A stretch of 64,000 nt of DNA from positions 1-64,000 of the forward strand of contig NZ_JBJGXI010000024.1 of the NCBI RefSeq assembly GCF_045635475.1. Reading direction: 5' to 3'. Both the position numbers and the translations under genes were made by a program. This DNA is from JBJGXI01 sp045635475. Lineage in GTDB: Bacteria; Bacillota; Bacilli; Bacillales; Amphibacillaceae. Within the stretch, counting starts at the first letter, position 1; each line of letters opens with the position of its first letter. A model generated the notes under the pieces. That model had not been told where the DNA came from. It was given only the letters and a program-made list of their open reading frames with translations, and did not search any database. Below are positions 25,912-33,265 of this stretch, piece by piece.

Positions 25912-27021
25912 TTACTCTTCCACAACTTCTGCAAAAGTAGGATCTACCACTTCTTCGTAAGGAACTTTTTCATCTTCTCCGAGCAGTTCAAATTTTAGCA
26001 GTGTGCTTTCTAATACGTCATAATGCTCGGTAGTCATTACTGGACTGATTGGCCACGTATCTTGATTCATGTAGCGTTCGACAGACATTGTAAGTAATTC
26101 CATATCCGTTCCTTCAAAGTATGGTGCTATTACCTCTGCTACTTCTGCTGGTGAATGATCCTCAACCCATAAACGTGCTTTAAAAACAGCATCTGTCCAT
26201 CGTTGGATAACATCTGGATTTTCAGCAATGTACTCCTCTGATGCGATGAATGAAGTGAAAGGAAATTCGCCAATCGCTTCCCCGACAGAAGCTGCATAAT
26301 AGGCATCCCCAGAATTTATTAATTGAGATGCGACCGGTTCAAAAACTTGTATATAATCGCCTTGACCACTTTGGAAGGCACCTGCCATTGCTGGTGAACT
26401 TACGTTCGTAATTACTTCTGTATCTAATCCTTGTTCTTCAATTAACGTAGCCATTACCATTTGTGGTGCACTTCCCGGTCTCCAACCAAGCACTGTTTTT
26501 CCACTTAGATCTGACCACTCAAAATCTTCCGTTTCCTCTCTAGATAGTAGGAATGATCCATCTGTACCTGTTAATTGATAAAATATCTTCACCTTTTGAG
26601 AACCGTCTTCTTTGTTCACGAATATTGATGTTTCTGGACCTACTAAGGCAACATCTGCCGTATCAGATAAAATTGCAGCTGTACCTTTGTCTGAGCCTTG
26701 GGATGTAACCATGTCGAGAATCAAACCTTCTTCCTCAAAATAGCCTAAGCCCATTGCCACATAAGCTGGTGCATAGAAAATCGAGCGAATAACTTCAGAA
26801 TAGCGAACCGTTACTTCTTCTGGCTCTTCCTCAGGCTCAGTTGCTTCGTCAGTTTCTGTATTCGATGGTTCAGCTTCATCATTTTGTTCTGAACTATCAA
26901 CGTTATCTGTATTTTCCTCACCAGCAACTTCTGGTGTGTCATTACTACAACCTGCTAAAGCAATGCCTAATACAAACAAACCAATCAAAAAAATAACAGA
27001 ATACTTTTTAAATTCTTGCAT
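25912..27021 (-). CDS. ABC transporter substrate-binding lipoprotein, NMT1/THI5-like
   Basis: A 369-residue extracellular lipoprotein. The signal peptide ends in the lipobox LAGC (Cys near residue 25), followed by a 40-residue acidic, low-complexity linker rich in E, D, T and N, then an NMT1-like two-lobe domain (YSEVIRSIFYAPAYVAMGLGYFEEEGL; SGKTVLGWRPGSAPQMV). This resembles the B. subtilis YtlA-type protein. Ligand unknown. First gene of the operon; a long hairpin with a T tract lies in its 5' region. Confidence 0.87.
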   Translation of the reverse strand: MQEFKKYSVIFLIGLFVLGIALAGCSNDTPEVAGEENTDNVDSSEQNDEAEPSNTETDEATEPEEEPEEVTVRYSEVIRSIFYAPAYVAMGLGYFEEEGLILDMVTSQGSDKGTAAILSDTADVALVGPETSIFVNKEDGSQKVKIFYQLTGTDGSFLLSREETEDFEWSDLSGKTVLGWRPGSAPQMVMATLIEEQGLDTEVITNVSSPAMAGAFQSGQGDYIQVFEPVASQLINSGDAYYAASVGEAIGEFPFTSFIASEEYIAENPDVIQRWTDAVFKARLWVEDHSPAEVAEVIAPYFEGTDMELLTMSVERYMNQDTWPISPVMTTEHYDVLESTLLKFELLGEDEKVPYEEVVDPTFAEVVEE

Positions 27022-27141
27022 AATAATCCCCCTAATTTATTCGTATTTTATTTGCGTTATTTCGTTGGTGATTTTCAAGTTTGTGATGTTACATCTCTAG
27101 AACACTTCAGTAATCACCATCTCCTTCCCTTCAAAAGTCAT

Positions 27142-27208
27142 ATAAAAAGACCGCTAATCATGCATACCACAGGCCAAAATAGACTGATAGTATTCATGAT
27201 AAGCGGTC
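27142..27208 (-). terminator. Long hairpin with T tract ahead of the ABC operon
   Basis: On the minus strand, GACCGCTTATCATG (27208-27195) and CATGATTAGCGGTC (27162-27149) pair over 14 positions with one mismatch around a 32-base loop, followed by TTTTTAT. It may simply terminate the DUF2294 gene, or be the expression platform of a leader RNA for the ABC operon whose start is 121 bases further on. I did not recognise a known riboswitch core (TPP, purine, guanidine-I) in the preceding bases. Confidence 0.6.
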
Positions 27209-27264
27209 CTTAGGCCGATTTATTGGCGTAAACTACCTGCAAATCATTAACCACAATACCTCTT

Positions 27265-27615
27265 TTAAAGAGGTTCCTTAAAGTATATGACCGTTACCGC
27301 TTTTTGCGAGTAGGGATCATAATCCTTAAGAATCGTTTCAACTGGAATACCGATTAATGTAGACAACTCATCAGCAAGCTTTGCATTCGTAATATCCATT
27401 AAATATCGATCAACAGACCTCGTTAATTCTCTGTGGTCATTATCTAAAGCTTTAAGTGCAGGTATCCGTTTGTGTGTCACAAAGATCAAAACCTTGTCAC
27501 CAAGAATCTCAATCCTGTGTGAACTAATACCGATACTGAATATCTCTTGATTGATCGAATTATAGACACGAATAATATCTTGCTTGAGAGTTGCTAGCGA
27601 AAGTGTATCTTCCAT
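27265..27615 (-). CDS. DUF2294 domain protein
   Basis: A 116-residue protein of the Firmicute DUF2294 family; role unknown. It spans the whole short domain: an N-terminal helix (LKQDIIRVYNSINQEIF), GIGISSHRIEILGDKVLIFVTHKRIPALKAL, and a C-terminal VETILKDYDPYSQKAVTVIYF. No signal peptide or membrane segment. The start is ATG 27615 with AAAGGAG 5 bases upstream; a longer open frame exists but lacks a ribosome site. Confidence 0.75.
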   Translation of the reverse strand: MEDTLSLATLKQDIIRVYNSINQEIFSIGISSHRIEILGDKVLIFVTHKRIPALKALDNDHRELTRSVDRYLMDITNAKLADELSTLIGIPVETILKDYDPYSQKAVTVIYFKEPL

Positions 27616-28032
27616 AGACACTCCTTTATGTACCAAAAATTCACTACGTATTATTAGCAACTTTACATGAAGTAACAAGATCAAAGGAGGGTGGTGCAAA
27701 ATTCAATGAGGATGGAAATACTAGCTCGCTCTTAATAAAGCTACAAGTATCTTTATAACTCTCATAAAAAGTGCACCTGGTTTTCAAATGAAAGTTTCTA
27801 AATTTTCTAATATTAAAGTAACACATGATTAGGACAACATCTTCTTTTTTGTAAGGAAATCTTACGAGGTATTTGGTGGAAGTGCTTACAATTAATTACT
27901 TATAGTTAAATTAGATTTGACACATATTAAGATATCTTATTTTTTCCTGAAACTATACAGTACCTCCACACGTAGATAAAATCATGAATCCTTACAATAG
28001 GATTTCTTAAAAGTTGTTAGGGGGGAAGGAGA
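27616..28032. other. Divergent intergenic region between DUF2294 gene and spo0M
   Basis: About 420 AT-rich bases separating divergent genes; promoters for both must lie here. I see no gene, RNA gene or repeat. A TGTAAGGAAATCTTACGAGG stretch near 27850 contains a short inverted repeat (GTAAG/CTTAC) that could be a regulator site. Confidence 0.4.
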
Positions 28033-28791
28033 TTGTTTAAAAAATTATTAGCAAGTATGGGGATTGGAAACGCAAAGGTTGATACACAGCTAGAGAATGA
28101 TCAATTAACTCCTGGTAGTAACGTAAAAGGCAAGGTTAACATCCAAGGAGGAAGTGCAGAACAGCAGGTTGACCGAATAAACGTGTTCTTGATGACTGAA
28201 GCTGTTCGTGAAAAGGATGATAAAAAGTACTATGAAAAGATTGCTATGCAAAAATATACAATAACAGATTCGTTCGTGATTGGAGAAGGGGAGGAAAAAC
28301 AGGTTGATTTTGAATTTTTACTCCCAATCCAAACTCCGCCGACAATCGGTCGCACGAAAGTATGGATTCAAACAGGTTTAGATATTCCACAAGCAATTGA
28401 TCCAAAAGATAGGGATTACCTTGAAGTTGAGGCGCACCCTTATATGGAAACAGTACTCAACGCATTAACGAATAATCTAGGGTTCCATTTACGTGAAGTG
28501 GAAATGGAGTATTCTAGCAGATTGGGGTATGTGCAAGAATTTGAGTTTAGCCCTTCTCCAGAGTTTCGATCAGATTTAGATGAGCTTGAGTGTGTGTTCT
28601 TTATAAGAGAAGATCAGATAGAATTAGTTCTTCAAGTGGACCGGAGAGCAAAAGGTCTAGGTGGTTTATTCGCTGAAGCAATCGGTACAGACGAAAGTAA
28701 CGTGCGTGTTTCCTTTACTAAAGCTGAGTTAGAAAAAGGAACTGCACATATAGCCGGAGAGCTAAGAGGGTTGATTAGGCAGTTTGGTTAG
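28033..28791 (+). CDS. spo0M: Spo0M-like sporulation control protein
   Basis: An arrestin-fold protein of 252 residues. Spo0M influences sporulation and cell-cycle proteins in B. subtilis and is cytoplasmic. Family features: N-terminal FKKLLASMGIGNAKVDTQL, the PGSNVKGKVNIQGG strand pair, and the C-terminal RRAKGLGGLF. The start is TTG at 28033, with AGGGGGG 7 bases upstream; an AAGGAG also present is too close (1 base) to be used for it. It supports a spore-forming host. Monocistronic; a dispersed repeat and a terminator follow. Confidence 0.9.
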   Translation: MFKKLLASMGIGNAKVDTQLENDQLTPGSNVKGKVNIQGGSAEQQVDRINVFLMTEAVREKDDKKYYEKIAMQKYTITDSFVIGEGEEKQVDFEFLLPIQTPPTIGRTKVWIQTGLDIPQAIDPKDRDYLEVEAHPYMETVLNALTNNLGFHLREVEMEYSSRLGYVQEFEFSPSPEFRSDLDELECVFFIREDQIELVLQVDRRAKGLGGLFAEAIGTDESNVRVSFTKAELEKGTAHIAGELRGLIRQFG

Positions 28792-28841
28792 AAATTTTTT
28801 GCTGCTCTTTTTTGAAAAAATAAATATTAGTCTAAAAAAGC

Positions 28842-28955
28842 AAGAGGCTGGAACAATAAATAATCTATAAATGAAAAAAGTGAAATCGCAGGCGTGATTT
28901 CACTTTCTTTCACATTATTCGGAGATATATAGGTAAAATCTTAACCTCTTGCCGC
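28842..28955 (+). repeat. Dispersed repeat, family B
   Basis: Starts CAAGAGGCTGGAACA, contains the stem GTGAAATCGC / GCGTGATTTCAC in the middle, and ends TAACCTCTTGC, so its outer ends (CAAGAGG/CCTCTTG) are inverted. A reverse-complement copy lies at 58674-58782. Such AGAGGCTGGAACA elements are familiar from Oceanobacillus-type genomes. It could be a MITE-like element or a structured RNA. Confidence 0.75.
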
Positions 28956-29032
28956 ATGTTTCCGTATATTCAAGCTATTAATGCAAGAACGATGAATTTT
29001 ATCAGAAGTGGCCCTTATTTTTATAAAAAATC

Positions 29033-29066
29033 AAAGCCGTTGAAATTTTACTTTCAACGGCTTTTT
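29033..29066 (+). terminator. Rho-independent terminator
   Basis: Perfect 13-bp arms AAAGCCGTTGAAA and TTTCAACGGCTTT around a 6-base loop, followed by TT. It lies between spo0M and the convergent lactonase gene and could serve both strands. Confidence 0.8.
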
Positions 29067-29221
29067 CATCTTAGATGTGGGTTTTGTCCGAGCATCAATT
29101 TTATATACATTTCAGTAAGCACTGTTGTGTTATGTGATTGGTAACGGAAACCATTACTAGTAGACATAGAAGTTAATCTTTAAGTGAAAGATCATAAATT
29201 GAATGCTAGAGAAAACCTTTA

Positions 29222-30049
29222 TTACTCGATACCATAAAAAGCTGCACACGTGTTGCCCTCAATCAATGATTGATCCTCATCAGATAAAGAAGCGATATAT
29301 CGTCTAACGATACCAATCACATCCGCGTAGCTTCCACACAGCGTGGAAACAGGCCAATCTGAACCGATCATTAATCTTTTTGGACCAAATGCATCAAATA
29401 CAACATCCAAGTATTCAATAAAATCCTCGTAATTCCAATTTTTGTTTGCCTCTGTTACCATACCTGATAACTTGCAATATACATTAGGATGTTTAGCAAG
29501 GTTATATAGGTCTTCTTTCCATGGAGATATTAGGTGTTCACCAATGTTAGGTTTTCCGATATGATCTAAGACAAACTTTTGTCTTGGAAACTCTTTTACT
29601 AGTTCTAAAGCAATAGGAAGATGTTTAGGAAATAGTAAAAAATCATACGTGAGTTGGTAGTGTTCCAATAAAGATATACCTTTCCTAAAATCCTCTCGAA
29701 GCATAAAGCGATCATCCTGCTCATCATGTACAACATGCCTTACACCTTTAAAGTATGAGTTTTTTGCATACTTTTGAAGTTGCTTCTCGACCTCATCTGA
29801 ACACAAATCAACCCACCCGACTACACCTTTAATGAATTCATTTTCCTCTGCTAAAGATAGAAGCCATTCAGTCTCATCTAGGCTTTGTCTTGCTTGTACG
29901 ACTACAGAACCATCAAATCCTTCTTCACTTAGAGGATCACTCAGCGCATTAGGCAAAAATGATTTTTTAATCGCTGCATGTTCATCTGTCATCCATACAT
30001 GTTCGTCTTTATTATATATCCAAAAATGCTGATGGGCATCTATACGCAT
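29222..30049 (-). CDS. Amidohydrolase, probable L-fuconolactonase
   Basis: A 275-residue metal-dependent hydrolase of the COG3618 lactonase group. Motifs: N-terminal RIDAHQHFWIY with the HxH metal pair, VVVQARQSLDETEWLL, FVLDHIGKPNI with His, and MIGSDWPVSTL with the metal Asp near the C-terminus. It would open L-fucono-1,5-lactone (or a related aldonolactone) to the acid. The start is the ATG at 30049 with GGAG 10 bases upstream, 4 bases after the aldo-keto reductase stop, so the two genes are coupled and likely perform successive steps. Confidence 0.8.
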   Translation of the reverse strand: MRIDAHQHFWIYNKDEHVWMTDEHAAIKKSFLPNALSDPLSEEGFDGSVVVQARQSLDETEWLLSLAEENEFIKGVVGWVDLCSDEVEKQLQKYAKNSYFKGVRHVVHDEQDDRFMLREDFRKGISLLEHYQLTYDFLLFPKHLPIALELVKEFPRQKFVLDHIGKPNIGEHLISPWKEDLYNLAKHPNVYCKLSGMVTEANKNWNYEDFIEYLDVVFDAFGPKRLMIGSDWPVSTLCGSYADVIGIVRRYIASLSDEDQSLIEGNTCAAFYGIE

Positions 30050-30053
30050 AGAT

Positions 30054-30992
30054 TCACCACTCCTCATTCCATTCTTTTGTTCCGCTTGGCCATGATTTAT
30101 TATGAATAGGTGCTAAGATATTAAGCACTTCTTCTAACAACTCTTGATTAATAGGCTTCTCAGTATAACTTATATTTTTCAAGATGTTCTTTTCACTCGC
30201 TGTACTAACAAGCGTAGTAGGAATTTTTTCATTTTGAACGGAGAATTGAATGGCAAGCTCTGCTAAATCTGTTCCCTGTTCTTCACAGAATCTTGCGGCG
30301 CGCTTACATGTTTCCTGTATCTCTTTACTTGCCAAATGCCAGTCAGCTACTGGTCTAGTATTTAATAATCCCATTGAAATTGGAGAAGCATTTATTATGC
30401 CAACTTGCCTTTTCTCTAATAATGGAATGTAAGATAACAACGATGTATCATTCAAGGAATAGTGACAATAGGTCATAATAACATCCAGTTCTGCTTTGGA
30501 TAATACCTTTTCAAATATAATTAATGGAAGACCTGAAACACCAATATATCTCGTTTTCCCTTCTTGTTTTAATTCCTCTAAAGCTGCAATCCCTTCCTCC
30601 ATTACCTGCTGATAAGAGCCAAATTCTATATCATGCAATAGAAATATATCCACATAATCCGTGTTTAGTCGCTTTAAGCTATCTTCTAAGCTTCTTTTAA
30701 TATGTTTTTTGGAAAAATTAAATTCTTCTACACCTAATCTTCCAGCTTTTGTAGATAGATAATACGAATCTCTTGGAATTTCCTTAATTGCTCCTCCAAG
30801 AACTCTTTCCGCTTTTGTTAGCCCATAATAAGGCGAAACATCGATATAATTGATTCCTTGGTCAATAGCAGTGTGAACAGTTCGCATAGCTTCTTGTTCA
30901 TTAATATCTCTGAATACCGAGCCAAATGAGGATGCCCCGAAGCTGAGATTGGAAACAGATAATCCTGTTTTACCAAGTTTTCTATATTTCAT
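30054..30992 (-). CDS. Aldo-keto reductase, probable L-fucose/L-galactose-type 1-dehydrogenase
   Basis: An NAD(P)-dependent (beta/alpha)8 barrel of 312 residues. MKYRKLGKTGLSVSNLSFGAS opens the protein; the catalytic Tyr is in IDVSPYYG, the Lys in YLSTKAGR and the His in IFLLHDIE. This subgroup includes L-galactose and aldose 1-dehydrogenases that form lactones, which fits the lactonase gene downstream. The ATG at 30992 (GGGAG upstream) is preferred over a GTG four codons earlier. A decayed relative with clear matching segments lies at 48798-49040. Confidence 0.82.
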   Translation of the reverse strand: MKYRKLGKTGLSVSNLSFGASSFGSVFRDINEQEAMRTVHTAIDQGINYIDVSPYYGLTKAERVLGGAIKEIPRDSYYLSTKAGRLGVEEFNFSKKHIKRSLEDSLKRLNTDYVDIFLLHDIEFGSYQQVMEEGIAALEELKQEGKTRYIGVSGLPLIIFEKVLSKAELDVIMTYCHYSLNDTSLLSYIPLLEKRQVGIINASPISMGLLNTRPVADWHLASKEIQETCKRAARFCEEQGTDLAELAIQFSVQNEKIPTTLVSTASEKNILKNISYTEKPINQELLEEVLNILAPIHNKSWPSGTKEWNEEW

Positions 30993-31090
30993 TCTTTCTC
31001 CCACCTTTATCTGAAATAATGTATCTCTTACTATTACTTATCATTTATGACATAATACAACTATAATAAAAATCTAACTTGGTGATGCTA

Positions 31091-31957
31091 ATGAAAGCCC
31101 ATAATAAATTACATATTGATACGTCTCTATTTCCTTTTGCTTTTGTTTATAAAAATACAAAAGATCCACAAATGGAATTATCTGATCACTTTCATGATTA
31201 TTATGAAATTATATATGTTTACAGTGGAAATGGTATCTTTTTTATCGATGACCATTTTTATACCATGGAACAAGGGGATATATTTGTAATCCCTAATAAT
31301 ACTATTCATCATGCAAAACCAGAATTTAATAACCCAATAACCTCATCCGTTATTTTTATCAGTCCTGGACTCGTATTCTCTAATAATTTGGAAGGGAATT
31401 TTTCCTTTTTACACCTTTTTGAAAGTGTGAAAAATAGTAAGGACTATAAAATTAAATTAAATACAGAACAGTCCAGTATTATGGAACACTACTTAAATAG
31501 TATTGATAGAGAACTATCTTTGTCTCAAGTTGGATATATGCAGTCTTCATTGCTATTAACACATCAAATTATTTTAAAATTATATAGAATTCAATGCAGC
31601 AGTCAAAATTATGAGTCAAGAGACTTTGATTCTCCAGGATTTTCATGGATTCTTGAAATCCTATCTTTTATTGACAAAAATCTAGGTAGTAAACTAACAC
31701 TAACATACCTTTCCAATCAGGCATTAGTGAGTCCCGCCCATTTGAGTAGAGTGTTTAAAGAAAAAACCGGTATGAGTATTATAGATTATATTAATAAAAA
31801 GCGCATTCTGAAAGCTAAACACTTGTTAGCTAATTCCAGTCTCACGAATCAAACAATTGCTGATCTTGTTGGATTTGATAGTATGCCACATTTCTATAGA
31901 ACATTTAAGAAATATATCGGCGTCACACCTGCTCACTATAAAAAAGATAGATGTTAA
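31091..31957 (+). CDS. AraC-family transcriptional regulator
   Basis: An N-terminal cupin sensor (HFHDYYEIIYVYSGNGIFFIDD) is followed by a C-terminal double helix-turn-helix (LTLTYLSNQALVSPAHLSRVFKEK; TIADLVGFDSMPHFYRTFKK; GVTPAHYK). It is divergent from the aldo-keto reductase across about 100 bases and convergent with the zinc dehydrogenase gene with only 6 bases between. Most likely it is an activator of the flanking oxidative sugar genes. The start is one of two close ATG codons (31085 or 31091); 31091 fits a GGTGA ribosome site. Confidence 0.85.
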   Translation: MKAHNKLHIDTSLFPFAFVYKNTKDPQMELSDHFHDYYEIIYVYSGNGIFFIDDHFYTMEQGDIFVIPNNTIHHAKPEFNNPITSSVIFISPGLVFSNNLEGNFSFLHLFESVKNSKDYKIKLNTEQSSIMEHYLNSIDRELSLSQVGYMQSSLLLTHQIILKLYRIQCSSQNYESRDFDSPGFSWILEILSFIDKNLGSKLTLTYLSNQALVSPAHLSRVFKEKTGMSIIDYINKKRILKAKHLLANSSLTNQTIADLVGFDSMPHFYRTFKKYIGVTPAHYKKDRC

Positions 31958-31963
31958 TCATTT

Positions 31964-32980
31964 TTATAATTCTACTATTGCTTTGATTACCTTCTCTTCG
32001 GGATTCAACCAATTTGGAAATTGCTCTAGCATCTCATCAAATGAGCAATGATGGGTGTGAAATCCGTTAATCGTGATCTCACCAGTACGCATTTTTTCTA
32101 TAGTGTATTTAAAATCTTGCTGGTTAGCGTTTCTACTTGCCAGCAAAGTGATCTCCTTTTTATGAAAATCCGGATCAAAAAAAGTTATATCCTTATTCAT
32201 TAAACCTACGAATACAAGTGTCCCACCATGGGATACATACTTGAAGGATTGATTCATAGATAGCTGGTTACCAGTAGCATCAAATACTTTTGTAGCTAGT
32301 TCACTCTTCGTAATTTGGGACAATTGATCTAATCCGTCCTCTAAGACGTTTATAGTATCATCTACCTTAGCCCACTCTCGACTAACTCGAAGGCGATCAT
32401 CATTCACATCCATACTAATAACACGTGCTCCCATCAGTTTTGCTATTCGCATAACGCCAAGACCGATTGGACCACATCCAATGACTACTACAGTTTCGTT
32501 TTCGCTTATGTTTGCTCGCCTTACCGCGTGTGCACTTATCGACAGCGGTTCTACTAGTGCTGTCTGTTCTAATGAAAGTCCTTTTGTGCTTAAAAGGTTA
32601 GTTTCTGGTACAGACAAATACTCACACATTCCGCCATCTTTATGCACACCTATGACCTGCATATTCTCACAACAATTTGTTTTTTCATGTCTACAAGCGA
32701 TGCATTTGCCACAATTCAGATAAGGAATGACAGTTACTTGGTCACCTTTGGACCAACCAGTTACACCTTTTCCTAATTCTTCAACTGTACCAGCTAATTC
32801 ATGGCCAAGCACTCTTGGATAAGTGAAGAAAGGTTGATTCCCATTATATGCATGCAAGTCTGTACCACAAATACCAATTCTTTTAATTTTTATTAGCACT
32901 TCTTTTTCTAATGCATGAGGCGTATTTACTTCCTTCATTTCAAATTTCTTCGGTTGTTCACAAACTATGCTCTTCATCAT
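31964..32980 (-). CDS. Zinc-dependent alcohol dehydrogenase (MDR family)
   Basis: A 338-residue medium-chain dehydrogenase of the sorbitol/threonine dehydrogenase type. Catalytic zinc ligands are Cys in GICGTDLH and His-Glu in LGHELAG; the structural zinc Cys cluster is CGKCIACRHEKTNCC; the NAD site is VIGCGPIGLGVM. Substrate unknown; the location beside the fucose-type aldo-keto reductase and lactonase suggests oxidation of a hexonate or keto-deoxy sugar acid (inference). GGAG ribosome site; ATG 32980 or 32977. Confidence 0.82.
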   Translation of the reverse strand: MMKSIVCEQPKKFEMKEVNTPHALEKEVLIKIKRIGICGTDLHAYNGNQPFFTYPRVLGHELAGTVEELGKGVTGWSKGDQVTVIPYLNCGKCIACRHEKTNCCENMQVIGVHKDGGMCEYLSVPETNLLSTKGLSLEQTALVEPLSISAHAVRRANISENETVVVIGCGPIGLGVMRIAKLMGARVISMDVNDDRLRVSREWAKVDDTINVLEDGLDQLSQITKSELATKVFDATGNQLSMNQSFKYVSHGGTLVFVGLMNKDITFFDPDFHKKEITLLASRNANQQDFKYTIEKMRTGEITINGFHTHHCSFDEMLEQFPNWLNPEEKVIKAIVEL

Positions 32981-33139
32981 TTACACTCCTCACTGATCCT
33001 AAAGGGATTAATATAGTTTCAATTAACAATAATTTTATTCAAAAATAATTATTATTCAAATTGCGTATATTAGCATATATATACTATATTTTGATATAGT
33101 TCTTCGGATTGGGTCTTAGCTATATCTTTCAACTGATTT

Positions 33140-33168
33140 AAAAGCCCCCTAAGAATCAGGAGGCTTTT
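33140..33168 (-). terminator. Terminator after the wall-anchored beta-helix gene
   Basis: AAAAGCC and GGCTTTT arms with further pairing inside (CCT/AGG) about 100 bases past the stop codon of the minus-strand gene at 33266. Short T tract only. Confidence 0.6.
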
Positions 33169-33265
33169 CAAATCCACTTTTGATCCTAATCAATTTCAAT
33201 ATGATTTTTCTGTTATACGCATAAATATAGTAGGGATTAATACCTCCAAGCTATACATTCTTACA

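Noticed and set aside
27022..27260. TPP, purine or guanidine-I riboswitch before the NMT1-like gene
   Set aside because: I compared the minus-strand leader with the core motifs I know and found none; only the hairpin is supported.
27259..27275. Palindrome ACCTCTTTTAAAGAGGT at the end of the DUF2294 gene
   Set aside because: It overlaps coding sequence and lacks a T tract on the gene strand; the hairpin at 27142-27208 is the better terminator.
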